From NCBI RefSeq assembly GCF_022919575.1, contig NZ_CP095071.1, forward strand, positions 4,598,001-4,662,000: a stretch of DNA of 64,000 nucleotides, given 5' to 3'. The notes under the pieces were generated by a model, which ran no database searches, had not been told where the DNA came from, and saw only the letters and a program-made list of their open reading frames with translations. The translations under genes were made by a program, and so were the position numbers. Within the stretch, counting starts at the first letter, position 1. The number at the start of each line of letters is the position of its first letter. This document shows positions 26,780 to 35,493 of this stretch, in pieces. Source of the DNA: Gracilibacillus salinarum. Lineage in GTDB: Bacteria > Bacillota > Bacilli > Bacillales > Amphibacillaceae.

Positions 26780-26979
26780 AGTCGTGCCCACAGGACGCGG
26801 AGCCTATTTCCGGAGCTTTGCAACGCAGATAAAATATTTCAATATGACCGTTTTGCCATATAGCCTTAGTTGACATAATCCATATTATAGGAAGTTGATT
26901 ATTGATTAAGTCAATTAGGACCTGGTGGTTTATGCCCGGTTTTTCTTATATAAATATAATTTGTAAAGAAGGTGATAAA

Positions 26980-27348
26980 ATGAATAAACAACCACAAGTT
27001 ATGCAACAATCACTCCATCTATCTGAAACGATAGAAGAAGGTGTACTTCACATCCAATCGCAATTAAAAATAGGTGAATTAGCAGAAACTTTCTACTTGT
27101 TTGAAGACGTTGTACAGGCATTCGCATCGATTGAAACGGCAGTGGAAGGTTTGGACGAAGGCTTTGATTCTGCTTCTGTTCAAACAGAAACAAATAAATT
27201 ACGTCAGACTATTTCCTTAGTTGTTGATCAATATGAGGCGAACAACATTGGCAAAGTACAGGAAATTTTACAGTTTTCTATAGTGCCGGCAGTAAAGCGC
27301 TGGAGAACAGAAATGGAAAACGCTTTTCATCCTCATATCTTAAATTAG
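26980..27348 (+). CDS. Conserved-looking helical protein, unknown
   Basis: 122 residues, predicted almost fully helical and acidic (contains LSETIEEGVLHIQSQLK and RQTISLVVDQYEANNIGKV). I do not recognise a named family. AAGAAGGTG precedes the ATG at 26980 at the right distance; an upstream in-frame GTG-type start has no such site. It sits between the right end of repeat E and a terminator, on the same strand as fliD-fliT. Size and helicity resemble flagellar chaperones, but that is only a suggestion. Confidence 0.6.
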   Translation: MNKQPQVMQQSLHLSETIEEGVLHIQSQLKIGELAETFYLFEDVVQAFASIETAVEGLDEGFDSASVQTETNKLRQTISLVVDQYEANNIGKVQEILQFSIVPAVKRWRTEMENAFHPHILN

Positions 27349-27351
27349 TCA

Positions 27352-27380
27352 AGAAAATGCCTGCTTTTAGGCATTTTCCT
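27352..27380 (+). terminator. Terminator after the helical protein gene
   Basis: AGAAAATGCCT and AGGCATTTTCCT form a 10-bp stem with a short GCTTTT loop. It is palindromic in A/T and may be bidirectional. The following 130 bp up to 27515 hold nothing recognisable. Confidence 0.8.
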
Positions 27381-27515
27381 AATTTGTATCTCATTTATTT
27401 ACTCATAGTAGTTAGAAAACTATCATTATCCAATCAGACGCTGGAAACAAGTTTATGCATTGTCAAAACAGGGTTAGGATCAATAATTTCTTTATTCATC
27501 CTAACTTTGTTAAAA

Positions 27516-28598
27516 CTATTTATAGATTTTTTCCGTCACCAATGGCACCAAATTATCAAACAAATGCGTATTCCCATCCTCCACCGAATACCCACCATAA
27601 TACCTGCTAAACATCTTCAAATCCCGAAACGCCACCATTCGCTCATAAAGCCCCTCCGCTAATTCGCGCTCATCCAGCTCCAAACAATACCAAATCAAAA
27701 TCCCATAAACAGCAGGCGACTCATACTCAACAACAGCTTCTTTTGTAGCCCGGTCATATACACCTGCAATCTCACCATTCTCCATAAACTCATCCTTCAC
27801 AAACCGCAAAAATTCCCCAGTATCATCACCATTCACCGCCTGATAATAAGCAGTCAACGCCTGATCGACCATATGCACTTCTTTCTCATACTTATATACC
27901 TGCTGCGTACTGTCGTAAGATTTTGCGAAAAATCCATTTTGCAACTTAGCTTCAGATAGGACCTGCATCATCGTTGAATAGACTTGTTCATTCAATATGC
28001 CTCTTTCGAACATAGCTTGCAATGCATGTGGGTCGATATACGATAAGGTAATCACATCAGCTGCCTGATCGTACTTCCTGTCATAAAAATCGGTCAATAA
28101 ATTGCCGGACAGATTATGTGCAGTTAAGAATCGTCCGATCTGATCAGCAGTCTCCTTATATTCATCGTGATTCCATAGATCGCCCGCTTGATAGAGAGCA
28201 TGAATAATACGTAAGTCATCTACTAGCGCATTTGTTGTCACTTCCGCATCACCTGTTTCCGTCAGCTTCCATGGAATAAATCCATCCTCCTGATAAAAAT
28301 GTGTCTGAAACATCTGGTAAGCTTCTTCGAATAGTGCAACATCTTTTTTTTCTACCGCATAGATCATCCAAAGCCCAACGCTTTCCGATAATGCTTCTCG
28401 TCCTTGCACATAATCTGCGTCAGCTTCTTCGCTATCCAACATATAAGTAGCAAGAGTTTCGTTGTCATTAATTAACCAGCGTTGAATAAATGCTTCTGTC
28501 GCCAGCATAGGGTCTTTTTGAAAACGATCAAGAAACAACATCATGCTAATTACAGCTCCAATCCCTACTGCTATGATTATGAACTTGCGCAAATCCAT
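27516..28598 (-). CDS. GH8-like secreted or membrane-anchored hydrolase (YdaJ-like)
   Basis: 360 residues with an N-terminal signal-anchor (residues 5-23). Family-8-type features are EALSESVGLWMIYAVEKKD near residue 70 and TTNALVDDLRIIHALYQAG near 125, giving candidate catalytic Glu and Asp, with an (alpha/alpha)6-type helix pattern. B. subtilis YdaJ, in the c-di-GMP-linked ydaJKLMN exopolysaccharide operon, is the closest match I know. It is the last gene of the four-gene minus-strand operon, 15 bp after the glycosyltransferase. A role in trimming or releasing the polymer is inferred. Confidence 0.75.
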   Translation of the reverse strand: MDLRKFIIIAVGIGAVISMMLFLDRFQKDPMLATEAFIQRWLINDNETLATYMLDSEEADADYVQGREALSESVGLWMIYAVEKKDVALFEEAYQMFQTHFYQEDGFIPWKLTETGDAEVTTNALVDDLRIIHALYQAGDLWNHDEYKETADQIGRFLTAHNLSGNLLTDFYDRKYDQAADVITLSYIDPHALQAMFERGILNEQVYSTMMQVLSEAKLQNGFFAKSYDSTQQVYKYEKEVHMVDQALTAYYQAVNGDDTGEFLRFVKDEFMENGEIAGVYDRATKEAVVEYESPAVYGILIWYCLELDERELAEGLYERMVAFRDLKMFSRYYGGYSVEDGNTHLFDNLVPLVTEKIYK

Positions 28599-28613
28599 CT
28601 ACTCCCATCGATA

Positions 28614-29891
28614 CTAGGCAGAACGTTGGCCAGGCTGATCTTTCTGATTGAATCGTTTCGTTTTATACCAGGTTACTTCCTGTTTCAGAATCACGCGTTT
28701 TAATTCGAGGCAGCCTGCATAGATGACGAGAAAAATCCACAGTTGTGAGTAGGTAAAATACATTAGGCATACCGTTGCGATGTTTTTAGCTGTCAGCTGT
28801 CCTTTTTCAAAGCTTAAGGCTAACAGTTCCTCAATAACGAACAATAAGAAGCCAACAATCAGTAATGGCAGTGATACAAAGCCAACGCTAATATCCAGAT
28901 TGGTAAAGAAGCTGGCGATAAACAATCCTTGTGAAATAATCGTTACACCAAAAAAGAATACATAAGTAAACATAAAGTACAGTAAATCCAACCCGATTCG
29001 TTTATGCTTCATCTTGAAAAAGTGTAAGAAAAACTTCGCGATCACGTAAAGATTGCCACGTGCCCAACGTGTTCGCTGCCGCCACCATACTTTCATCGTT
29101 TCCGGCTCTTGCTCCCACGTAATTGCATTAGGGAAAAAACGAATATGATAGCCTAAATCGTAAATCCGGAAGCTTAATTCGGTATCCTCAGATAGTGCCC
29201 CTTCATCCCAGCCACCGAGTTCATCTAAGATCGAACGGCGAATGGCAAAATTGGTGCCAGGTATGGTGGAGAGCTTGAACCAGAACCATCTTCCGGCTTG
29301 GGCTAACCATTGAAAGGTTAACGTTTCGATATTGATCAGGCGAGTTAATAAATTTTTGGACGCGTTTAGTACGCGGAATTTGCCAACTACAGCGCCAGCT
29401 TTCCGGTCATTCATCAAGCCTAGTACAAGCCAAAATATCGCGTCTGGTTCCGGTGTATTATCGGCATCATAGACACAAATAATTTCACCTGTTGCATATT
29501 GCAAACCATTATTAAGTGCTGCTGATTTACCTTTGCCTCCCAGGGGCGGCTTGGTATGGATGACTTGAATGTATGGAAAACGGTTATGATAGGCTTCACA
29601 GATTTCGCCGGTTCTGTCACTGGAATTATCGTTAATAACGAGAACCTGCAGCTTATCGATCGGGTATCTTAAATTACTCATTGCTTCTAAGGTGTCTTCG
29701 ATTACTACCTCTTCATTATGCGCCGGAATCAGTACGCTGACAGTGGGGTAGTAGGGGATATTTCGCTGCCATTTTTCCGCTTTTTTCTGATAACTGGAAT
29801 ACAGCCAGTAGCCGCCTTGCATTAAGAAAATATGGTAAAACAACATACTCCAAATAATTAACAGTAAGACTAAAATAAAAACAGTTGTCAT
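28614..29891 (-). CDS. Processive family 2 glycosyltransferase (YdaM/PgaC-like)
   Basis: 425 residues. One N-terminal membrane helix, a GT-A catalytic domain and three or four C-terminal helices (about 300-400). The motifs of processive beta-glycan synthases are all present: NDNSSDRT near 85, DADNTPEPD near 141, SEDTELSFR near 235 and QRTRWARG near 273. It would polymerise a sugar and pass it through the membrane; the sugar cannot be told. There is no PilZ domain, so any c-di-GMP control must act through another protein. AAAGGAGG precedes the ATG. It is 28 bp after the second DUF2334 gene. Confidence 0.88.
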   Translation of the reverse strand: MTTVFILVLLLIIWSMLFYHIFLMQGGYWLYSSYQKKAEKWQRNIPYYPTVSVLIPAHNEEVVIEDTLEAMSNLRYPIDKLQVLVINDNSSDRTGEICEAYHNRFPYIQVIHTKPPLGGKGKSAALNNGLQYATGEIICVYDADNTPEPDAIFWLVLGLMNDRKAGAVVGKFRVLNASKNLLTRLINIETLTFQWLAQAGRWFWFKLSTIPGTNFAIRRSILDELGGWDEGALSEDTELSFRIYDLGYHIRFFPNAITWEQEPETMKVWWRQRTRWARGNLYVIAKFFLHFFKMKHKRIGLDLLYFMFTYVFFFGVTIISQGLFIASFFTNLDISVGFVSLPLLIVGFLLFVIEELLALSFEKGQLTAKNIATVCLMYFTYSQLWIFLVIYAGCLELKRVILKQEVTWYKTKRFNQKDQPGQRSA

Positions 29892-29918
29892 CGGAAAACC
29901 TCCTTTCTAACGAATAGA

Positions 29919-31649
29919 TTAAGCAACGCGCCGCAAGTATCGGCGTCCTCTGCGACTGTTTCTCCGGTGAACTACTTTGAAAATGTAGAATGAAAAGAGC
30001 AGAATAGCACCAACACCAATACTGACAAAGGCCCATAGTGAAGCATGCACCATGTTTTTCAGTTTGGCAGTAAGTAATGCTGGATGTTCGCGATACATAT
30101 TTACGTAATCAATTTCTTTTTGAATCACGCCGTTCTCTGATGTAATGGTGACGTTATTCGCTTCGACCTTTGCATCTGACTGTTTTAAATCAATCCAATC
30201 CAAGTTTGGTATTTTTTCTAATTCATCGAGCAGCACAGATAATTGTTCTACACCTAAAAAAGGATGATAGAAGGCAGTAATAGCACCGTCACGTACCATT
30301 TGCTGCTTCTCTGCTTCGAGCATGATATTATCAATCGCATTAGCACTATTCGGAATGACATAGCCAAGTGTCTCGGTCAGCAATTGCATGCCGTGAAAGA
30401 AGCTCGGACTAGACATATACGGGGAGGTGCTCATGATTTTCCAATCTTTATCGCTTAATTGTACTTGACCGGCATAATGCGAAAAATGCTCGGAAACGAT
30501 TCGGTAGCCATTTTGCGATATCGTGTAGTGAGGTGCCTCAAACGCTAGTGGATAGAGACCGTTGTTAGCCAATTCCTGTACACCGAGATTGATCCTGTTT
30601 TGAATATAATTTTTTTCGAAATTGGTAAGGTAAGCTTGATGTGCTTCGGCAGATGGAAATTCCTTCTCCTCTTTCATCTTTTCACCTGGCTCACGATATA
30701 CCGGCATATCATTATCTACATCCCAAAACTCAAAGCCTTCACCTGATACCGCTTCTTTTTGAAACTGATGCGTATAACCGTGCATCACAATACTTGCGCC
30801 ATTTGCTTGCATGTATTGCAGTACTTTCACTAGCTCTGGAAAATCGTAGAGGTGGTATGTCTTGTTATTTTTCGGATCGGTAAAAACCGAAATTAAGGCG
30901 ATCATATATGGAATATCACGTTCCTTTAATTCTTTTGCAATTGCCATTAGCTGTTCTGGATCTGAATCAGGGCTGACATCCTCTAAACGCAGATAAGCCG
31001 GATGCACCGCTTCATGTTCCTCCTGAAAGACATCGTGAAGAATATCGCCAAAGGCAATGGTGAGCGGATCATGTAAGGCGGTAGAGGCAAAATAATAATT
31101 GTCCTGATTTTTTATGAACAAGGGATACGATTCTGTCGGACTGTTCGTGACGTTGGCAAGAACCTCGACATCGTCTTTCGGACTCGTAACGAGCACAGAG
31201 CGAGGGTACACAGAAAGCGATTGTTCCTCATTGCTGGTTAATTCTATTTTGTTATATTCGGCATTGCCTTTTACTGTAAAGAAAGAATAGCGCTCGCCAA
31301 GTTGTTCACTGTTCAGACCGAGCGCAATAACTGTACCTGGAAAACTTGTGATGAGCGGTGCAATAGTTGCTGGCAATTTATCATGCACCTGCCCGTAGTA
31401 AAAGACATGTGTTTTATCAGCGAGATCTGCTTTTTCTACTTCTGTAACGGATTTGAACATGATATTTTCGGTGAAATGTCCGATCATTAAATCCAATAAG
31501 CGCATATGCTCATCGATCTCTCCTGAATCCGAGGAATAGATAACTAATACGTGGTGATTGTTCAATTCCCCCGCGTATAGAGAAGAGCAGGGCAGGATGA
31601 ATAGTAGGGTTGATAAAATAGCGATTCGTACGATGGTGTTATAACGCAT
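29919..31649 (-). CDS. DUF2334 (polysaccharide-deacetylase-like) protein, YdaL-like
   Basis: 576 residues with a signal peptide (1-26, LPCSSLYA) and a C-terminal membrane helix (about 545-565), followed by a basic tail RRNSRRGRRYLRR, a stop-transfer pattern. The outer domain includes LRLEDVSPDSDPE near 215 and MHGYTHQF near 285, the Asp and His expected for a deacetylase-like metal site. LAFEAPHYTIS near 365 and GAITAFYHPFLG near 470 also fit. GAGGTGG precedes the ATG. A paralogue lies just upstream. It probably modifies the polymer made by the adjacent glycosyltransferase (inferred). Confidence 0.8.
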   Translation of the reverse strand: MRYNTIVRIAILSTLLFILPCSSLYAGELNNHHVLVIYSSDSGEIDEHMRLLDLMIGHFTENIMFKSVTEVEKADLADKTHVFYYGQVHDKLPATIAPLITSFPGTVIALGLNSEQLGERYSFFTVKGNAEYNKIELTSNEEQSLSVYPRSVLVTSPKDDVEVLANVTNSPTESYPLFIKNQDNYYFASTALHDPLTIAFGDILHDVFQEEHEAVHPAYLRLEDVSPDSDPEQLMAIAKELKERDIPYMIALISVFTDPKNNKTYHLYDFPELVKVLQYMQANGASIVMHGYTHQFQKEAVSGEGFEFWDVDNDMPVYREPGEKMKEEKEFPSAEAHQAYLTNFEKNYIQNRINLGVQELANNGLYPLAFEAPHYTISQNGYRIVSEHFSHYAGQVQLSDKDWKIMSTSPYMSSPSFFHGMQLLTETLGYVIPNSANAIDNIMLEAEKQQMVRDGAITAFYHPFLGVEQLSVLLDELEKIPNLDWIDLKQSDAKVEANNVTITSENGVIQKEIDYVNMYREHPALLTAKLKNMVHASLWAFVSIGVGAILLFSFYIFKVVHRRNSRRGRRYLRRVA

Positions 31650-31696
31650 AATGCCACCTCAATCTAAGTGTTTTATTCTTAATAAAGAACAACAAG

Positions 31697-33397
31697 TTAT
31701 AAGTATCTCTTACTTCTCCGGAATGCTAGTAATAGGAGACATGAAATGATAAGCAGACCAGCAACCGCCCAGTAATATTCGGCCTTTAATAAAGTGGATT
31801 GCCATCGCCATTCATCTGTAAAATCAAGAAAATTCCGATTGGCTTCTTCATTACCAATTAGCGTTTGATACTGTTCACGGGAAATAATAGTTGTCCCGTC
31901 GATTGCTACAGAAAAATTCTGTTCACCTAAATGAAACCAATCTATGTCCGGACCAAACTTGCTTTCCAATTCAGCAACAAGTTCTGTTAAACCGTTCACT
32001 CCTAAAAAAGGATGGTAAAAACCACTAATCATACCATCTCTAACAACAGAAACCTCGTTCATCAATGCCTCCATATCCTGCAGTGAGTCCGTTCGGTCAT
32101 AACGGACATAACGAATCGTCTCAGGTATTAATGTCATCCCATTTAAAAAATCAGGTTCGGAGACAGTAGGCACGTCGGTCATCATCCGCCAGTCTTGATC
32201 GGATAATTGCACCTGTCCGATATAAGTATTGAAATACTCAGAGACAATGTTGTATCCATTGTGACTCATGGCATAGTGGGGTGCTTCGAAGGCGACAGGA
32301 TATAGTTTATTGGCTACCAGTTCATTAATGCCGTTTTCGATATGTTCTCTTATATAGGCGTCTTCAAAGGCTTCTCTTTCCGCCATATAGTTCTGGTAAG
32401 CTTCCGGCGTAGTGAAATCCTCTTTGTCTTTCAGGGTTTCATAGCTGTCCGCAGGGAAATAGACCGGGTGATTATTGGTTTTATCCCAAAATTCAAAACC
32501 GTCTCCCGTTGTTCCATGACCGAATTGATCGGTATAGCCATGTAAGATAATGCTGGCACCACTTTGTTGCATTTTCTGAAGGACAGCTACTAACTTAGCG
32601 TTTTCCGATAGGTGAATTTCTTCTTCGTTCTCAGGGTTCTTATAGACAGGCGTGACCGAAACTACGTAAGGAATATCTTTTGCGTCTAAATAGTTGGAAA
32701 TTTCTTTCAGTGTAGCGGCATCCAAACTAGGGTTCACATCTTCAAGTCGCAGTATCACCTGGGTTCCTTCTCGATGATCCACAGCAAAATAATCATGTAA
32801 TGCATCTGCAAAAAAGTTAGAAACAGGGGAGAACAACTGATTGGTCGCAACATACATCGATTTATCCTGCTGAATAATAAGCGGAAATTGCTGCTGAGCT
32901 GTTACTTCTACAATAGTTTCACTCTGTGAGTTAGTTGTAATTGGAAAAAGACTAATCATCTGATCCTGAATCGATTTATCTCTATTATTTATAATGGCAG
33001 CATTCTTGATAGAGGTTAGACTGGAGGCTTTATCCAGCCATGAAAAAGAAGCTAGTTGCTCCACGTTATGACCAATTGCTAAAACTGGTCCGCTAAAATC
33101 GTCAATAAGTTCAATCGTGGAAGGATCGATCTTTTCTGCCACTTGACCGTAGTAGACGAGGTGAGTTGTGTCTGATAGATCAGTAGAAGTTAATTGTGAA
33201 CTGGCAATAAACGTGGTGTCACGAGTGAAGTGAGCCAACTGCAGTTCTAATAAATTCTGGTATTGATCGATTTCTTCGTTCTCTGAAGCGTATACCACTA
33301 ATACATTGGCAGAAACGGCACGAACAGCCGTTGTGTGAAAGATAGTATATGAAAGAGAAACAACTACTAAAGCCAGACAAACTTTGGTAAAACGCAA
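31697..33397 (-). CDS. Second DUF2334 protein, paralogue of the next gene
   Basis: 566 residues from the TTG at 33397. Signal peptide (residues 1-22, ending VRA), outer deacetylase-like domain with LRLEDVNPSLD, LHGYTDQFGHG and VAFEAPHYAMS, and a C-terminal membrane helix. It aligns along its length with the following gene, so the pair arose by duplication. The TTG is favoured because GGAGTG lies 7 nt before it. An ATG at 33415 has no ribosome-binding site and a still longer upstream frame is unlikely. First gene of the operon. SinR-box-like sites lie directly upstream. Confidence 0.78.
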   Translation of the reverse strand: MRFTKVCLALVVVSLSYTIFHTTAVRAVSANVLVVYASENEEIDQYQNLLELQLAHFTRDTTFIASSQLTSTDLSDTTHLVYYGQVAEKIDPSTIELIDDFSGPVLAIGHNVEQLASFSWLDKASSLTSIKNAAIINNRDKSIQDQMISLFPITTNSQSETIVEVTAQQQFPLIIQQDKSMYVATNQLFSPVSNFFADALHDYFAVDHREGTQVILRLEDVNPSLDAATLKEISNYLDAKDIPYVVSVTPVYKNPENEEEIHLSENAKLVAVLQKMQQSGASIILHGYTDQFGHGTTGDGFEFWDKTNNHPVYFPADSYETLKDKEDFTTPEAYQNYMAEREAFEDAYIREHIENGINELVANKLYPVAFEAPHYAMSHNGYNIVSEYFNTYIGQVQLSDQDWRMMTDVPTVSEPDFLNGMTLIPETIRYVRYDRTDSLQDMEALMNEVSVVRDGMISGFYHPFLGVNGLTELVAELESKFGPDIDWFHLGEQNFSVAIDGTTIISREQYQTLIGNEEANRNFLDFTDEWRWQSTLLKAEYYWAVAGLLIISCLLLLAFRRSKRYL

Positions 33398-33422
33398 AGT
33401 GTTCACTCCGTTCATTAAAAAT

Positions 33423-33460
33423 GTTCTATATAAAGAACATACAACATTTATATTAAGAAC
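33423..33460 (-). promoter_or_regulatory. SinR-box-like operator of the polysaccharide operon
   Basis: On the minus strand GTTCTTT (33438-33432) matches the SinR consensus GTTCTYT. It forms half of a perfect inverted repeat, ATGTTCT-N6-AGAACAT (33421-33440). A second near-match, GTTCTTA, is at 33460-33454. The sites lie 25-65 bp before the first gene of the operon. A further GTTCTTT is at 31690-31684, between the two DUF2334 genes. A SinR orthologue is encoded at 5646. Binding is inferred. Confidence 0.5.
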
Positions 33461-33633
33461 GCAAGCTGTTTTTGTTAAATATTTGTGAATCTGTTGGTAT
33501 GCAGAGGATTTTTCGCTTAAAAGAATGGGTGAAGAGGTTGATTGAAAGGGAAGAAGTGAGTGGGGTATAAACAAAGGATTCAACAGCCGAGTCAGTATTA
33601 ATACAACAATTATAGTAGCTAATAAACTATATA

Positions 33634-33996
33634 TTAGGTTCGAGAGTTTCTAAATATAATGTCAAGAGCACCTGGGTTAAGATCATTCTCTTTTGACACT
33701 GTTTTTATAATTTGTATGATTTCCGCTTTATCTTCTTCTGTTAAATTTGAAGTTGATTGTTGATCAAAAAGTATAGTTATTTCTTCCAATGAGCGGTACT
33801 GCATCGCGCGAGGTATTGGATAACTCTTATCTATTAATTGATTTTGAATATCAACAAAAAAATCAGATTCTACAATTTTTTCATGTGCTTTCTCTGCTAT
33901 GTGGTTGTGAATCATAACTGGGACTACTTTTATAAAGAGAAATATTAAAATTACTACTAATATTGAACATAACCTGAATATGAAATGTTTTCTCAC
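33634..33996 (-). CDS. Small membrane-anchored protein, unknown
   Basis: 120 residues. One N-terminal membrane helix (about 8-27), then a soluble charged domain (about 30-120) that would lie outside the cell. I do not recognise a family. The start is GTG at 33996, with AGGAGGG 7 nt upstream. It is a separate unit upstream of the polysaccharide operon on the same strand. Confidence 0.6.
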   Translation of the reverse strand: MRKHFIFRLCSILVVILIFLFIKVVPVMIHNHIAEKAHEKIVESDFFVDIQNQLIDKSYPIPRAMQYRSLEEITILFDQQSTSNLTEEDKAEIIQIIKTVSKENDLNPGALDIIFRNSRT

Positions 33997-34350
33997 TGTG
34001 AGCCCTCCTGAATAATAGAGATATCCTATTATATGGCTTGGACCAATCAGTAATTACAATTATTCAACAAATAGTGGATTAACGGATGTCTTTAGTTGAA
34101 GAAGAAATTAAAATAATACGATAAAAACAATTAAAGATCTGAGCGTTTTTGTTTGCTGTTTATACTTGTAACATGTAGTATACAGCGCACTATTTTACAT
34201 ATTTATTCTTTCCTTACTTTTAGTTGTTTTAAGATGCCACTTACATTTTAAACCATAGAAAAAGCATAACCTAACAAGATCTATGTATATACTACTGTTC
34301 CTGTTAGGCAATGCTTTATATTAAGTTATTAACCTTCAATCCACCCTTTG
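33997..34350. other. Intergenic stretch
   Basis: AT-rich, no ORF with a ribosome-binding site. It holds the promoter region of the small membrane protein (not resolved) and the hairpin at 34257-34318. Confidence 0.5.
34257..34318 (-). terminator. Hairpin after the EAL gene
   Basis: AAAGCAT and CCTAACA on one side pair with TGTTAGG and ATGCTTT on the other across a loop of about 28 nt. On the minus strand TTTTTCTAT follows. The long loop makes it a weaker candidate. Confidence 0.55.
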
Positions 34351-35121
34351 TCAGTTCGCCATATCACTATCCTCATGGCAAACACCCTCATAGCGCTGAA
34401 TCACTTCCAAAGGCTCTGGACGTGCCAGTAAGAAACCTTGCACATAGGATACGCCGATTGATTTTGCCATTTCCAGATCTTCGGGTACTTCGATTCCTTC
34501 CAGTACAAATTTCGTGTCCGTATGTAAACAGTAGGTAACGATCGATCGAACCATTTCCTGCTTGCGGCTTGATTTTGCCAAATGCTTGGCGAAATAGCGG
34601 TCCATTTTGACAAAATCGGGCTTTAACTCGACTATCGCTTTAAGAGAGGAGACCCCTTTACCAGCATCATCAATAGCGATTAAATAGCCCTTTTTCTTCA
34701 GAGTTTTCACATTTTCACCGACCTCATCCAACTGCTGCATCATATCTGATTCGTTAATCTCTAAAACAATCTGATTAGGCTTTATGTCGGTATCTTCTAT
34801 TGCACAATCAAGAAATTCCGGAAAATCAAGTTGAGCAAGATTAGAAGGATAAACATTGATCAACAACTTTTTTTCATTCCATTGCCCTGTCACAATCGAA
34901 TCATAAGCAATCAGCGCTTTTCGTATCGAACGAATCTCCAATTCAAAAAAACGATGGGTTTGGCTTGCTTTTTCGAACAGAATCTCAGGATTTTTGAATA
35001 ATCTTGTACGCAGTAACGCTTCATAACCTACCGGGGACAAAGATTCAAGGTCGTATAATGCTTGAAAATAGTGCTCAAATTTCTCATTTGTAATGAGATC
35101 ATGTAATTTTGTAACGGACAT
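34351..35121 (-). CDS. EAL-domain c-di-GMP phosphodiesterase
   Basis: 256 residues, a stand-alone EAL domain with no GGDEF or sensor domain. Residues needed for hydrolysis are present: Glu in YEALLR near 38, Asn in LINVYPS near 97, Glu in VLEINESD near 131, Asp-Asp in AIDDAGKG near 160, Lys in FVKMDR near 183, Glu in LEGIEVP near 217 and QGFLLARP near 238. It should be active, cleaving c-di-GMP to pGpG. The ATG at 35121 follows AAGGGGTG; an in-frame ATG at 35142 lies before this site. It lies between the polysaccharide operon and an NDH-2-like gene, all on the minus strand. Confidence 0.88.
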   Translation of the reverse strand: MSVTKLHDLITNEKFEHYFQALYDLESLSPVGYEALLRTRLFKNPEILFEKASQTHRFFELEIRSIRKALIAYDSIVTGQWNEKKLLINVYPSNLAQLDFPEFLDCAIEDTDIKPNQIVLEINESDMMQQLDEVGENVKTLKKKGYLIAIDDAGKGVSSLKAIVELKPDFVKMDRYFAKHLAKSSRKQEMVRSIVTYCLHTDTKFVLEGIEVPEDLEMAKSIGVSYVQGFLLARPEPLEVIQRYEGVCHEDSDMAN

Positions 35122-35449
35122 GTGGCACCCCTTTTTAAACATAATAGGAACTGCTGTTGCAGAAGCTTGCTGATGTTAGTAAAAACGCTTTATTCATACA
35201 TTTCCAAACTTAGTTGAGCATAAGTGGCTGTTACATGTAAAATTAGTATTAATGCACGACTTACGATTGTGGCTGACTTGACGTACAGTATTTACCTGAG
35301 TAATTAATCTAATTCAATTTACCTAACATTTTACAATAACATACAAACGGTTTCCACAACATTCTACAAATTGTTCCAAAAAGTTTTCGCAAAAATAAAT
35401 TTTCGTCTATTCTTTCAACGAGTGTCGAGCTTATTATCTAACCATATCA
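35122..35449. other. Intergenic stretch upstream of the EAL gene
   Basis: About 330 bp of AT-rich sequence without an ORF. I looked for sigma-D and SinR motifs and found no clear one. It should carry the EAL gene promoter. Confidence 0.45.
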
Positions 35450-35481
35450 AAAAAGCCCTCTCCTAAAATAGAAGAGGGCTT
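35450..35481 (-). terminator. Terminator of the NDH-2-like gene
   Basis: On the minus strand AGCCCTCT and AGAGGGCT form a stem with an 11-nt loop followed by TTTTTTG. Confidence 0.88.
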
Positions 35482-35493
35482 GATTTAACATGT

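Larger units (their letters stand above)
24777..26889. repeat. Palindromic two-module repeat, copy E, split by an IS
   Basis: Terminal inverted repeats are perfect over 17 bp: TATAATATGGATTATGT (24777-24793) and its complement at 26873-26889. Removing the IS and one copy of its 10-bp target duplication leaves a 530-bp element. Module 1 has an ACTTTGTGAAG/CTTCACAAAGT stem (24889-24917) flanked by CTGGAG/CTCCAG, whereas copy D has CTGAAG/CTTCAG there, a compensatory change. Module 2 has a 15-bp perfect stem (ATTTATGAAAGAAAA at 25157-25171, complement at 25175-25189) that is unrelated to the inner sequences of copies C and D. Confidence 0.85.
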
